From Phlyctochytrium arcticum (taxonomy: Eukaryota > Chytridiomycota > Chytridiomycetes > Chytridiales > Chytridiaceae): DNA of 64,000 nt. Shown here piece by piece: positions 11,986-24,294 of this stretch. The translations under genes and the position numbers were made by a program. Under the pieces are notes generated by a model. The model was not told where the DNA came from. It was given only the letters and a program-made list of their open reading frames with translations, and ran no database searches. The stretch's first letter is position 1, and each line of letters begins with the position of its first letter. The stretch spans positions 1 to 64,000 of the forward strand of contig JAHLKI010000012.1 of assembly GCA_025602905.1 (NCBI GenBank). Reading direction: 5' to 3'.

Positions 11986-12641
11986 ATGGTCAAGCTCACG
12001 TCGAGCGACGGCCAAGAGGTCACGGTCGTGAAGGAGATTGCATGCCAGTCCATCCTGATTAAGAACATGCTGGAGGATGTCGGCGAGTCCGAGGACCAGC
12101 CCATTCCTCTGCCCAACGTCTCGGGTCCCATTCTTCAAAAAGGTTCATCTTGCTGCGTTCACCTGCTGCTTCTTCTCCCACTAACCGCTTTCTTTTTTCT
12201 CACAGTCATCGAATATGCCACACATCACAAGGATGACCCTCCTCTGCCCCCAGAAGAGGAAATTAAGCCAAAGACCTCGGAAGATATCGACGAGTGGGAC
12301 CGCGAGTTTACCAATGTAGATCAGGGAACCCTGTTTGAACTCATTTTGGCTGCCAATTATCTGGATATGAAGGGATTATTGGATTTGGGATGCAAGACGG
12401 TTGCCAACATGATCAAGGGAAAGACTGTCGAGGAGATCCGAAAGGTTTGTCTTCTAAAGTCACCACCAGTCAATCCATCTTTGTCTGATTATGTATTTTT
12501 TCAGACTTTCAACATCGTCAACGACTTTACACCAGAGGAAGAGGAACAAATCCGAAAGGTGCGTGTCATGCTTTGATTTAAATGGCACAAACATGCTTAT
12601 CCACGGATTTTTAGGAAAACGAATGGTGCGAGGATCGTTAG
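11986..12641 (+). CDS. SKP1: Skp1, SCF ubiquitin ligase adaptor
   Basis: Skp1 bridges cullin-1 and F-box proteins in SCF E3 ligases and is also in kinetochore and RAVE complexes. Exons are 11986-12142, 12206-12444, 12505-12558 and 12615-12641. The product begins [19 protein letters not shown] and shows the BTB/POZ N-terminal fold, then [13 protein letters not shown], the acidic linker and [20 protein letters not shown]. It ends with the Skp1 F-box-binding dimerisation tail, [21 protein letters not shown] split over the last two exons. Length, about 158 residues, is normal. The start is the ATG giving the conserved VKLTSSDG beginning; an ATG 18 nt upstream in frame is less likely. The four-intron-phase pattern restores every conserved residue. 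It lies divergent to the cyclin gene, so the two share an upstream region. Confidence 0.96.
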
Positions 12642-13153
12642 GAACGCAGCTCACCCAATGCCTTTTCCTCTGTATATCTTCCGCCACCAACGTACATATG
12701 CGAACATGAACTATTTTTTAACAATGTGCCATTCGCCTTTGAGTGTCAATCGGTTTAGGGATACTTTTCCCAGAGGAGTCCGCATCAAATATTCAATCTT
12801 ACCCCGCATATACGTCATATTTGGGGCAGAACTGAATATTTTGACAGCATGGGAGGAACTGTTAAACGACAATCAAAATCTTGCACACAACGCGCGATGC
12901 CAAAAAAGCGTTTACGAATTATGCATTTGGCGCAACCAGGAACAAATTGTTTCATCTCAGTCCTGCCAAGAAGCAGACAGGTGGGTCCGTGTAAAAATGG
13001 TATATTTTCTATGAAAAGCATGACGGCAACGAAGGCAGGATAGAGACTTGATACATGAGAGCCAATGAGAAGGGAGATGGGAGAGCAGAGAGAGAGGTAC
13101 AATCTTGAGCTCCAATTCGAGCAATCAATCTGGAAGTTGTGAAGTGGGATAAT
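12642..13153. other. intergenic spacer between convergent genes
   Basis: About 510 bases separating the Skp1 stop from the stop of the convergent NDUFA8 gene. It holds both 3' untranslated regions. I see no RNA gene, repeat or credible coding exon here. Confidence 0.4.
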
Positions 13154-13783
13154 TTAAAAGTACAACGGCTTTTCCTTGAGATGAATTGGTGTCTGGCCTT
13201 CGGGTGTTTCAGGAATGACTTTCGTGAGACCCTATAGACAGTCGGATGAATAACTCGCGATGTTTGGTTAATGTGTTGAGCGGAACTCACAAGTTTGGTA
13301 AAAACACAATCGTTGAATTCACGCTCGGGTTTGCGGCACTTCATCAGTTGGTGGTTGTTCATGTCGAGGCATTCCCAGTGTTCTTGCCATTCCTTGTCGC
13401 AATTTGTTTTCAGCTTCTTGACTCTGTATGGCAAAAGGAAATGAGTCCATGTCTCGTGGAAACGCAAACAGAAAAGAAGAGTGTGGGACCCGCCCAATGC
13501 TCGAGTCTTTCCAAAAGTTGGAGGGTAATACTCACAAATCCAATGCACAACGGGTGACCTTCCGCCCTTCCTTCAAACACTCCTTGGGATCCTTGTTTTC
13601 ATTCTTGCACAAAACAAAGTCCTCATTCCATTTCTTGCAGTAGCTGGCAAAGAAGAAAGACATGGATTCCAGGGGTGCAGATGTCAGTCCTACTTCGGCT
13701 ACTGGGGGCGCTATGGCAGGGCTCAATGGGGCCTTCTCGACCCAGAGGCCGTTGACAAAGTTGCCTTCACGGTGGGTAGCCAT
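13154..13783 (-). CDS. NDUFA8: NDUFA8, complex I accessory subunit (CHCH protein)
   Basis: Accessory subunit of mitochondrial NADH:ubiquinone oxidoreductase, imported to the intermembrane space and held by disulfides (PGIV/19-kDa subunit). Exons run 13783-13536, 13423-13291 and 13231-13154. Two CHCH regions are visible: FFASYCKKWNEDFVLCKNEN with CLKEGRKVTRC, then TNCDKEWQEHWECLDMNNHQ with MKCRKPEREFNDC. The paired cysteines are spaced as expected for twin CX9C folds. The C-terminus GLTKVIPETPEGQTPIHL is typical of the family. About 153 residues, slightly shorter than animal forms but normal for fungi. The start is the only ATG placing the conserved N-terminus in frame. It faces the membrane-protein gene at 14166 divergently, sharing an approximately 380-bp upstream region. 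Confidence 0.93.
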
Positions 13784-14165
13784 TTTGTGCTTGTGGAGTT
13801 GATGTAGTAGCTAAAGGTGGCAAAAATCCTCCTTTTTTTGACAGTAAACTAAACGATCGGCCTTTCGAGCCAACACCCAAGTTCTTCAATGGTAGCCTCC
13901 AGAACCCTTCCGACGACAATCCTGCTGGCAATGGATTCACAGCAATCTGATAGTTTCTTGTTTCCGATGTTTCGCCCTGCGAATCGCCCAGATCGACCAG
14001 GGTGGGTGCAACCGGATCGACTCGGATGTGGCAGGAATTTTCATTAACACAATTGGCCGCTTTGCGGGCAGAATTATACTTTTCACACAAGGCCCAAGAT
14101 CGCAAGATAATCTGGTTTTGCCAACAAAGATCCCACGCCCGTTTTACCTCTCAAAAAGCAGCAAC

Positions 14166-14854
14166 ATGTCCTCCGCCTCACTCACCGGTTTATCAAGAAA
14201 GGTCACGGATTATGCGACATGGCAGCCGTTTCTGTACACTTGTGTGATTCAGCTCTGCTCGCTGTCGATGATTCGCCGAGGTGCTGCCATGGTTCTGCCA
14301 AAGAACTCTTCCACTTTTGCGTTTGCCCCATTCACAGCCTTCCAGTTTGCCTACAGCGGCAGTGAAGTTACAAAGCAGCTTGCAACATTGGGCGGCTTTG
14401 CCCGCACTGTATTGACCATCCTTACATTGGTCAACTTCATGTACGTGGTGTCGTTATTTGGATAATGGTACAGCGATAAGAGACTCATTCTATTTGACTT
14501 TGTAGCCGCATCGGTGCCACTGCAGTCAACTACGGTATCCTCGCATCCGTCGGTCTCAAGGCTAGCGGTCAAGCACAACAAAACCCCGTTGCAAATGCCA
14601 ACCTCCTCCCCTTTGTCGCCGGCGCAATCCACTTGCTCGAAAACGCAATGTTCCTTCTCACCATCACAACCGGCAGCTCCTTCTTTGCCTGGTTGGCAGG
14701 TTTCTTGGCCTTGTTCCGGGATATTGCCGGAACTGCTACATTATGCTTGGTTGCGGCGGTTGTTCCCGTCTTTTTGTACCAGTGGGCCCGAGGAATTGGT
14801 CGTGATGGCCGGCAAAAGGTTGTTATTCCCAACCCAACCAAAAAGTCCAATTAA
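14166..14854 (+). CDS. small multi-pass membrane protein, function unknown
   Basis: Two exons, 14166-14440 and 14506-14854, encode about 207 residues. The protein has a short polar N-terminus (MSSASLTGLSRKVTDYATW) and about five hydrophobic helices, among them TVLTILTLVNFIRIGATAVN across the splice and AMFLLTITTGSSFFAWLAGF. A basic tail ends NPTKKSN; a lysine at -4/-3 could act as an ER retrieval signal, which is an inference. I do not recognise the family; a TMEM33/Pom33-like or other ER protein is possible but unproven. The frame is also open upstream to an ATG at 14028 that would add 46 residues rich in Arg and Gln; I prefer 14166 because that extension has no conserved look. Confidence 0.72.
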
Positions 14855-15359
14855 ACTCTATCACACCGGATAGATCTTGCCATGTGTGTTTCACCCACAT
14901 TTTGTGTATACTGATCAAAACAATAATGGATCTTGCATGCTTATTTATTCTTGCGGGCAATGACCACAATAGATATGTTTGTATAATACCCAAGTTTGGA
15001 ACTGTTTCCTGTCTGTGCAAGTTTGGGAAGTAGAACAAATGGGCAAATGGACACCAAATTTGCTGAAATTCCAGCTAATCAATGCAATAGCAGACTCTGA
15101 GCAGAGGGATGTGTACGTTTCCAACATCCCAGCTACTCATCCCTTATATGTGGCAGGTCTTAGATAATGCCGACTTCCCGGCTTTTCCTGCAGCCTGCCC
15201 AGGTCGAGACAAGTTGAAGACAACTCCCAGAGACCAACTCGCGTTTCTGATCTGGCCTTTCGGAGTATTGGGCATGACTGTGCCACTAGAGTGCATTGAC
15301 TTCCCTTTGATCAAACGTCGAATTGCCGGGACGATTTTCGCAAGAAGGGACCAGCAGTC
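14855..15359. other. intergenic spacer
   Basis: Roughly 500 bases between the membrane-protein stop and the Prp3 start. It holds the 3' UTR of the first and the promoter of the second gene. I see no repeat, RNA gene or credible exon in it. Confidence 0.4.
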
Positions 15360-17372
15360 ATGTCTTCCTCAAGAGATTCTCTCAAACGACGGGCAGGAGA
15401 GGACGGAGGCCCGGGACGTGATGCCAAGAAAACAAAGAATGACACTCCGACAGCCGACGTACCGTTCGATGCCGAGAAGGTAAAACCGACGTTTGTATGA
15501 TTCACGCCAACCAAAGATTAACAGGAGCTATGTGTAGGTCAAGGCGGAAGTTGCCGCAAAGGCCCGAGAGATTCAGGAGAGGATGGCTACAATGCGTCGA
15601 CAAGGTCTGCTAAAGACTACGGCAAGTCCTTCCCCAGCGCCATTAGCAAGGCCGGGCATACCCACAGGACTGCCAAAGCCAGATGAAGTTCAACGCCGGA
15701 TTGAAGAGGCCAAAAACCGGATACGACAGTCCTTACAAGCAAACCCCGTTCTAATGGTATGTTTCACGTTTTCGATTGACATGGTTGAGAGAGGAGTATT
15801 GACATCTAATCCTATAGCCTGGTGGTAAAGATCAAAAAGGTCTCAACATGGCATACCATCCCGCTCTTATGATGGACAAGTCTGGGCAGCTCAATATCAA
15901 ATCCGCCAAATCCCTCACCACCAAACCCGATTTTGCCACTGTCAAAGCCAACCAACGCCTATCCTCATTACAAGCGCTGGCCAATGGTGAAAACCTCAAG
16001 TTGGAGCAAGAGCTGGCTGACTTTGCGGATCCGACCAAGAATCCGTATTATGATCCGAATTTGGGAGGGGCAAATGTGGTGAATCGGCGAGAGCGAGTCC
16101 GCAAGTCGTTCAAGTTTGTGCAGCCTGGACGGTTCATTAATCAGGCAAACCAATTGCGTGCGCAGGTAAGACCTCATTCGTGCTTTTTGTAGAGGGGAAA
16201 GCCATGTGACGAAACTTGATCTATAGGCCCAATTGGAAAAGCTGAAAAAGGAGATTGCAGAGTCTGTACGAAAGACAGGAATGGATGCCGAGATTGATCT
16301 AGTTGCGGAACAAGGAATGCGGGTTCGTCCATTTCGTGTGTTCGCTGCTATTTGCTGGGCCAAATTCTTATATGCTCTATCTTTTGGTATTTTAGAAAGA
16401 TCCTCCTCCAGCGGTGGAGTGGTGGGATGCGGGATTAGTTCCGGACGGTTACGACTCTTTCCGGGCCTATAAAGTTTTGAACACCGAAGAATCGATAGTT
16501 ACCAATTACATACAGCACCCTATACCCATCCAGCCACCCAACGAACCCGCCGATCCAAAGCCAAAACCCCTGATGTTGACCAAGAAGGTATGTCCATTCT
16601 GTATATCAGTAGCATGACAGCCAGCATAACACGAATGGAGTAGGAACGAAAGAAGCTCCGTCGGCAACAACGTGCCGAAATCCAAAAGGAGAAGCAGGAA
16701 AAGGTCCGATTAGGTCTTTTACCCCCGGACGAGCCCAAACTCAAAATTTCCAACCTGATGCGAGTGCTGGGGAACGAAGCTGTGCAGGATCCTACACAAA
16801 TGGAGTCTATTGTCCGGGCACAGATGGCCGCTCGACAGAAGAAAGCCAATGACTTGAATGCGGCCAACAAACTTACAGATGCAGAGCGGAAAGCCAAGAA
16901 ACGGAATAAATTACTCGCTGACGGTGTCGGTCAGCTGGTCAATGTTGCCGTCTTCCGAGTTGGCGATTTATCGCTTCCGCAACATAAGTTTAAGGTCGAC
17001 ATGAACGCACAGCAGCTAAACTTGACGGGCGCTGGAATTATATATCCTGATTTTTGCGTGGTGGTCGTGGAGGGTGGACCCAAGGGAATCAACGCGTACA
17101 AAAAGCTGATGCTAAAGCGGATCGACTGGGAGGCGGAGCCGGACCCCACCACAGTCGAAGCAGCCGATCTCGAGCAACGGCGACGACGGCAGGAAATGCA
17201 TGGGCCAAATAGCTGCGTACTAGTGTGGGAAGGGCAGGTCAAGGAGCGGCAATTCAAAATGTTTCGGTTCAAACCGCTCAGCACTGAAATGCGGGTCAAG
17301 GAGTTTTTGAAGGGGATGAAGGCAGTGCAGTATTGGGATGCGGCCAAAAACTACGTGCCGGGTGTCGTCTGA
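15360..17372 (+). CDS. PRP3: Prp3, U4/U6 small nuclear ribonucleoprotein
   Basis: Prp3 binds the U4/U6 duplex and keeps the tri-snRNP together before spliceosome activation. Six exons: 15360-15479, 15538-15756, 15818-16165, 16227-16322, 16396-16587 and 16644-17372; all junctions are GT-AG and phase 0. The N-terminus is basic (SLKRRAGEDG). The PRP3 domain spans the middle, with KSLTTKPDFATVKANQRLSS, NPYYDPNLGGANVVNRRERV, VEWWDAGLVPDGYDSF and YIQHPIPIQPPNEP as recognisable landmarks. The C-terminal DUF1115-type domain includes LTDAERKAKKRNKLLADGVG, VVVVEGGPKGINAYKKLMLK and the closing VKEFLKGMKAVQYWDAAKNY. Length about 567 residues, close to fungal and animal Prp3. The second splicing gene, SF1/BBP, follows 270 bases downstream on the same strand. 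Confidence 0.95.
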
Positions 17373-17640
17373 TGTGTTTGTATGTGCAAGTACGAACGTC
17401 TTGAAAAATCCACAATACAGCACACAACTTGTGCTTTGATACAAACCTACCATTGCCAGTGGCCTGTTTCATTCTGATTCTTGCCAGATATACATGTTTG
17501 CCAGCATAATTGAAGTGCCAGGATTTTACGACTGCGCACCTAACGAATGCCAGTGGCGCAGTCGGGGTCAGGCGAGGAAGGAGCTCAAAAGACGGAAATC
17601 CTCCCTGGTGAACCTTTGGGAGATCTTCAAACTAGCAGAA

Positions 17641-20003
17641 ATGTACGCCCGGACAGGCACAAACAGCACGCCCTTGGGCACCCGCCGGCGCCGCTTTGAC
17701 GACGAGGATGGCTACAGTAACAGCAACGGCGGCGGCGGCTACGACGATCGCCAGCAACCTCCGTCTAATGGCTATGGCGGCAGCGACCGCGATAGAGGCA
17801 GGGACCGGCACCACGACAGCCATAAAGATCGCGACAGTCACCGAGACCGCGACCGCTATTCAAGCTCATCGCATTCCGGGTACATCAAGCATGAGGATTC
17901 CAGAGTCAAATCAGAGGCCGATGACCGCTATTCCGTCAAGCAAGAGAGTTCAAGAGTCAAGGTGGAGGATGATGAAGGTAACGTATTCATGTCTAACTGA
18001 TTGGTTGTGACTTTTGCTTTCGTAGCTATGTGCGTAAGCTGCTGCTTTGGTGTCGCTGAGTGGTAGTCATCGGGGAATAGACGCTTGGTGGTGGGAAGCT
18101 CGTCGTATGGAATGGGGACTTTATATTCTCTATACGTTCAATAGATTGAATTTAGCCCTCCTACCGCATTCTCCCTGATACTGCTCACATACCTCACAAT
18201 GCGTTCAGCATGTCTGATGGACTTACCTTTTGAATAACTACTAACCTGCGTGCTCGCATTCTTTTCTAACCAATCATTCAACTTTCGCTCGCTGACGCTA
18301 ACGCTAACGCTGACTGATCCTGACCTTTACACTGACACAACGCCAATGACCTTTCCCTCACAATCTACCTACTCAACTCAAACAGGCAGAGAAGGACGAC
18401 CCAGGAAGCGTCGATCGCGATGGAGCGAACCACAGGCCAAGATCAACTTGCCAAACGTACCCACTGTCCTCCCCGCGGGACTGTCAACCGATCAGTTGGA
18501 TGGATATGTCATCCACGTGCGATTGGACGAAATTAACACAAAGCTGCGAACTGGAGACTATATTCCAGCAGAGCAAGACAGGTGAGATTACTGTATCAAA
18601 GGAGGTTTCTGTCATCCTTTATTTAACCTGTTCAAATTGACAGATCCCCGTCACCCACACCCGTCTATGGAGCCGATGGTAAGCGTATCAACACACGAGA
18701 ATACCGGTACCGGAAGAAACTCGAGGATGAGCGCCACAAACTTGTGGATGAAGGATTACGCAAGATTCCTGGCTTTAAGCCTCCCGCAGACTACAAACGA
18801 CCCTCAAAAGTCTCTGATAAATTGTACATTCCAGCCAAGGACTACCCCGAGATTAATTTCATTGGACAATTGATTGGGCCGCGTGGTTCAACATTGAAAT
18901 CGATCGAGAGTGAGTCTGGAGCCAAAATTAGTATTCGTGGACACGGATCAGTCAAGGATGGTAAATCCCGTCCGGATGGGACTTTGGCACCCGGTGAAGA
19001 GGAGGATCTTCATTGTTTGGTTACTGCGGATTCCGAAGAAAAGGTGAAAATTGCCATGAAGGCCATCGAGAAGGTTATCGAGACGGTACGTTATTATTTG
19101 AATTCTTGAAATGCAATTTAGATTCATGAACTTATTTCTCAAATGCAGGCGGCCAGTGTCCCTGAAGATCAAAACGCGCACAAGCGTATGCAGTTGCGGA
19201 AGCTGGCTGAATTGAATGGAACCCTTCGTGATGACGAGAATCAGACGTGTCCCAACTGTGGCAACACGGGTCATCGACGATTCGAGTGTCCTGAAGCCAA
19301 GAATTTCACAGTCAACCTGGTGTGTCGTATCTGTAACGGTGCCGGTCACACTGCTCGTGATTGTATGCAACGTAACGATCCCGAAATGTTGCGCCAAGCC
19401 GATCAGCGAGACGAGAAGCTTGACAGTGAACTGGCCAATTTGATGGCGGAGCTGGGTGAACAAGGCCCTGGTGGTACACCAGGTCAATTCCAGGGTCGAC
19501 CGGGTGGTCCGCCTGGTGGTGGTGGGTCCCGACCTCCTTGGGCGACGGGCGGAGCGCCTGGATCAGGATCGTCAGCGGCGCCCCCATGGGCTCAAAACAG
19601 CATGGCTATGGCAGGACCTCCTGGAGCTGGAGCTCCTTGGCAACATGACCCATCCGCACCCATGCCGCCCGGTTACGGTCCCCCTGGAATGGGTCCTCCT
19701 GGTATGGCGCCCCCAGGCACATCCCACCCTCCACCCCACGGCGCCGCTGCACCGTGGTCGCAACCTCCTGCCGCCATGGGCGGAATGGGCGGCGGCTACC
19801 ACGACTACTACCAACAACAAGCCTATGGCGGATACGACTACTATGGACAAATGGCTCAGCAACATCTACAACAACCGCCCCCGCCCCCGCCACCTGCTGG
19901 AGGAGATGGAATCCCACCCCCGCCTCCGCCAGCTCCTGCGTGGGCTCCTCCTCCTCCTCCCCCATCTGGCGGCGATGTACCCCCGCCTCCCCCTCCGCAG
20001 TAA
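17641..20003 (+). CDS. BBP: branchpoint-binding protein SF1/BBP
   Basis: Recognises the intron branchpoint in the early (E) spliceosome together with U2AF65. Exons: 17641-17977, 18386-18581, 18644-19085, 19149-20003. Order of parts: a disordered Arg/Asp/Ser/His-rich N-terminus (about 20-110); a KRRSRWSEP motif, the U2AF-homology ligand; the SF1 helix-hairpin (LDGYVIHVRLDEINTKLRTG); the maxi-KH fold with NFIGQLIGPRGSTLKSIE and GAKISIRGHGSVKDGK; and two CCHC zinc knuckles (CPNCGNTGHRRFEC and CRICNGAGHTARDC). A long Gly/Pro tail ends in PPPPPPQ. Intron 1 is 408 nt, far longer than its neighbours; if retained it ends the protein after about 120 residues, a possible regulatory form (inference). 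Length about 610 residues, within the family range. Confidence 0.96.
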
Positions 20004-20307
20004 CCTGGGACCTGGCCTTACCTCCTGCGTCCCTCGTTGGGCCATCATTTTGTTTTGAATTTTTTTGTGTTTTGTGAATGGAGTCCCTCGTTTTGCGTAT
20101 ACTTGTGTACACGTTTGGAAGCAGGTTTGGAAGAGGCAAAAATCAAGATTGTGGTTTATAAAGCCCATTACAGAAGAAAAGAAAAATTCATGTCCAAAAA
20201 ATATTATCAGAAGAAAAACATCTCTAAAAAACGAACACACACAGCAAAGGAAACAGTTGAAGGAAACAGTCAATGTCCATAAATAACAAGAGATTCCAAG
20301 GGCGGAA
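20004..20307. other. short convergent spacer
   Basis: About 300 bases between the stops of SF1/BBP and the PabA-PabB fusion. The sequence is AT-rich with long A runs near 20160-20240, as expected of overlapping 3' ends. Nothing else is seen. Confidence 0.4.
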
Positions 20308-23300
20308 CTAAGTTTGGGAGGAAAGAGTAGCGGTAGCTGGAGATGGTGGTTTTGGCTCCTCCTGATGTTCCTCCCATTCCAAAGGTCTAATACCACATCC
20401 GGCCACCACACTACGTTAAAGAAAAAAAAGCCGGCAATCAGATACATAAAACTCGGCAATATGGCATAAAAGATAATCACACATACCTAGGCCAAACACT
20501 CCCAGCCTTGACCCCCACCTCATCCCATTCTTCGTCCGGATCCGACATCATGACAATCGCCCCACCGGCGCCAATCCGGACTTGGTGGGGCGTAAAAACT
20601 GCGGTCCGAATAATAACGCTGAAACTGGTTGGGCCCGTGAGAGAAAAGTAGCCTAGAGTGCCTGCGTAGGGGCCCCTCGGAATGGGTTTATTAATGGTGG
20701 ATTCGAGGGATTCGAGGAGGTGGAGGGATCGGAGTTTTGGGGCGCCTGTCATTGAGCCTATTTGGGGAAAGAGTTAGATGGGTTGTAAGCGATGTATTTG
20801 GAAAAGGTGTATGTTCTTACCTGGTGGAAAACATTCTTTAAGAACATCCACACTCCCAACCGCGACTTGGCCCCCACAGGTCGTGACGAGTTGATGAACA
20901 GTAGCATAACTCTCGACCTGCATCAATTTCTGGACCGCCACCGACCCCCCAACACAGACCCCATTCAAATCATGCCGTATCAAATCGACAATCATTAAAT
21001 TCTCGGCGCGGGTTTTTTCGTCGGTGGATAGTTGGGTGACTAATGACGCGTTCAGGGATGCGAGGGCGGGGAGGGAGAGGCTCGGATGGGTTTGGGTTGT
21101 GGCGACGGGGAGCGTGCCTTTGATGGGTTTCATGCTTACGTGGCCTGTGGATGAGAGGGACAGGAAGAGTTCGGGGGAGGAGGAGGTGAGGGTTAGCGAA
21201 GAGTCCCATCGTAGAAAGGCGGCGTAGGGTGCTGGATTCCGAGTTCGCATGTGGAGGTAGGTATTGTAGATATGGGTTTGAGACGTTGACGGTGGGAGAG
21301 GGGAAACGAGTTGGGTTGTCAGACAGAGTTCGTAGGATTCGCCGGAACGGATATGGGCCAGACTGGAATGGATGTTGTTTATGTAGGAGGTGCGGGGGTT
21401 GAGGGGCCGGAGGGTATATGTTGTATCAGTTGCCATGGGTCGAATCGTTGCTTCAATTTGCTTCTCCCGCAGCTGTAATTCTGTCATCCGGCGCGCAGTC
21501 TCTTCTATCCACTCTCGACACGTATCAGACTCCCATGCGGTATCTCTCAGCCCCATGATATACATCTGCCGCTCAATATGGTCAAACACCAGTACGCGAT
21601 CAGCGAGCATGAATGCTGCATCGGGGGTATCCTCGGCTCCCAAGACGTCAAAATGGGTTTGTCGGTGTGAGGCACCGCGACGGGAGGCCATGGCTTCGGC
21701 CTTCATCTCGTAGCCAAAGTAGCCCACCATCCCGCAATGAAAGGGGAATGGGATTTCAAATTGTTGGGAGTACGGGACGACGGGAACACTGTTCATGCCG
21801 AATGTGTCGAGGGTCCGTGACATCCATCCGAAAAAGGTGTCGTCTTGGCGTAACGTCTCGGATTGGGGTATAAGTGGGTGAGACGCACTTTGGGGATGGG
21901 AAATGGATACATGCCGGGTTGGGGATTCGTATTTGACTGAAAAACTGGCAAAATCATACATCAATACTTTCTCTTTTCCTGTAGTGTACCAAAATCACCT
22001 ACCTCATGGAACTAGACATGCTCCCCATATAGGAAAACCGGCTCTTCTCCTTATCAACCTAACCCCAAAAATCGTCAATAAACCCCGATCGCAACTACCC
22101 AAAAAAGAAACCCCAATTACTCACCTTGGCACTATCCAACCAAAACGCCACCTCCTCCTCCTTATAAAACGCATCAAAAACACGAACCGCGTCAATATAC
22201 GGCCCATCCAATTTCAGTACGACCGTCTCAAAGCGTGATGTGGTAGGAACAGGGGAGGGAAGGGGTGTGGATATAATGGAAATAGAGTGGACGTGAAAGG
22301 GGTACGGTTGAGTATCTTGATTGGACGATCCGTTCTATGCGAAGATGGGTGAGTTGGAGATCAGTGAACGGAGAATAAGAATGGGTACCTTGGTGTGGAA
22401 TTCTGCGGCCATACGTAGGAAGTTGTGGATGATTTGTTGTCCGCCTTCTGTACATATTGACTAATCGCCAATCGAGTCAGAAACTATAAGTTTGCGGCAT
22501 GACATGTTTTATTATACCTCTGGGTGGAATTGGACACCCCACATGGGTCGATCGACGTGCTCTAATGCCTGTATGATGCAGTCTCCCGAGGCTTCAGTCG
22601 TCGTGGCCGTTACGCGTAAACAAGGTGGTAAATCTATATTTCCTTCCTGATCAGTTTTTCGTGTAATTGCAGACCAGGAATGCAACATTACCGTCTGCGG
22701 CCACAACCAATGAATGATAACGGACAGCTTGGAATGGGTTGGGTAGGGAATCAAAGAGTTGAGTTGACCCGGCCTTATCTGGCCGGTCAATGTAATGTAC
22801 AGGACTCAGACGTCCATGCACGGGTTCCGGGGCCTGAATGACCTACAACGTAGTATAAACAAACAGAACACATGTGGGAGGAGAGAGAAAAGCGTTTTAC
22901 ACTGCCGCCAAACACGCTTGCCATTCCTTGATGTCCCAGGCAGACTCCGAGGATGGGGATATGGGACGCGTACTGTAGGACTTGTTCACATATTCCAAAA
23001 TCCTACCCGTCTTCTAATTAGCACAACGGAATCATCATTTGGAATAAGAACGCGTAACTCACATCAGGCCGCTCGGGACGTCCGGGGCCAGGCGAGATTA
23101 CAATACAATCAAAATGCGGTAAGAGGTGTTGTTCCACGTACTCCCTATAAACCACACAAATCATCAATAAGACAGTCCAATGTTTCCATTCAACAAACAA
23201 GTAAAAACAAACCACGAAAACTGGTCATTGCGAATCACGACAGGAACCCGGCTGTCTGCGGCAGGTAGAGCGACGGGGAAGCAGTACTGGTACAGATTGA

Positions 23301-23436
23301 ACGTGTATGAATCGTAGTTGTCGATAATAAGGGTGCGGAGGTTGGGGTGGGTAATTGGAGTCGTCGTCTCGGGAGGCATGAGGAGTTCGTACGGAGGGGT
23401 TTGGAGGCCCGGGTGGGGTTTGACTGTTACGGGCAT
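20308..23436 (-). CDS. ABZ1: bifunctional aminodeoxychorismate synthase (PabA-PabB fusion)
   Basis: Makes 4-amino-4-deoxychorismate from chorismate and glutamine, the first committed step to p-aminobenzoate and folate. The N-terminal third is a class I glutamine amidotransferase: LIIDNYDSYTFNLYQY, VISPGPGRPE, the nucleophile in LGVCLGHQGM, RYHSLVVAADG and the His/Glu of MWGVQFHPE. The C-terminal two thirds is a chorismate-binding fold: HCGMVGYFGYEMK, SGESYELCLTTQ, APYAAFLRWD, MKPIKGTLP, RAENLMIVDLIRHDL, SMTGAPKLRS and IGAGGAIV. The motif reads PIKGT; that lysine marks PabB, where anthranilate synthase TrpE has PIAGT, so I call ADC synthase. The gene has about nine exons, several shorter than 120 nt, with introns near 23215-23150, 23080-23010, 22900-22840, 22690-22640, 22510-22450, 22380-22320, 20825-20755 and 20485-20412. 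Start is the ATG at 23434-23436; stop at 20308. Confidence 0.92.
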
Positions 23437-24294
23437 ACTCCTTCTCTAGTTTCGGTCCTAATAACCAGCGGTCGTCCAATGCCGGCGAGGGAAACTCCAA
23501 CCCCCCTTGTGGGTGCCCGCGAAAGTCGGGCCTTGAAAATCCGCTCCGTTTCCACATTTCTGGGGCCTTGGGGCAGAGCGGCGCAGCGGCTTATGTCAGC
23601 CGGTTGTGCCGAGCAGTTTGCGCAGCAGTCGTGGGAAAAAGAAATGGGGATCTAATGGGCCCTTTTCCCCTATATAGTAATCCATTTTGCAGTAAAGGTT
23701 ATTGTTAGAGCATTGTTAAAGACACTCCCCTACATAGCCACTCAAATGTCAATTCATTGTCTTTAGAAATTGATGGTTACAGTATATCGAAAAGGCAGCG
23801 GCTACGACGGCCTGCCCACCTGGCCAGTCTCTCCCCCGAGCAATCAAGGACACCAGGGTTGCTCAATTTTGAAGAAGCTCAGATTGGGAAGGGCCTCCCA
23901 GCCTGAGAGCACGGGACAAAGGCTGGCTATAACTTGCAAGCAACGCGAATGTGGTCGGTGTCGCAGTGCACAGTCTCATTGAGACTGTGCATTGCGACAA
24001 CGAGAAGAGGAGAATACCAGAAATTCCAAATTATAAAGATAAATTCCCTGCAAGATGTGATAATGTCAAGGAAGTGCTGCGCGACTATCGAGGGTTAAGA
24101 TCCTCATGGAGGACGACTTTGAAGATATAGACAGAATTTAGTAAAAGTAGGGTAAAACGGTTTCGGGTGGGGAGATATGATAACACAGGATTTCTTTGGA
24201 AAATCATGGAGGTCGAGAAAAAAAGGCATCGTATGGTAAAGCATGAAGCCAAAAGTCATCCCGTCGGCTCTACCATGGCTTGTAACGACGGACA
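23437..24294. other. intergenic region with a 41-bp palindrome
   Basis: This 860-base spacer contains the promoter of the ADC synthase gene at its left. It also has a near-perfect inverted repeat at 23959-23999 with a 1-nt centre. No gene is supported. Confidence 0.45.
23959..23999. repeat. near-perfect 41-bp palindrome
   Basis: Left arm TGTCGCAGTGCACAGTCTCA and right arm TGAGACTGTGCATTGCGACA are reverse complements over 20 bp with a single mismatch (G versus A at the eighth base) and a central T. In RNA or single strands this would fold to a tight hairpin. There is no T run after it, and it lies some 520 bp from the nearest coding start, so neither a terminator nor an obvious operator explains it. 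Confidence 0.8.
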
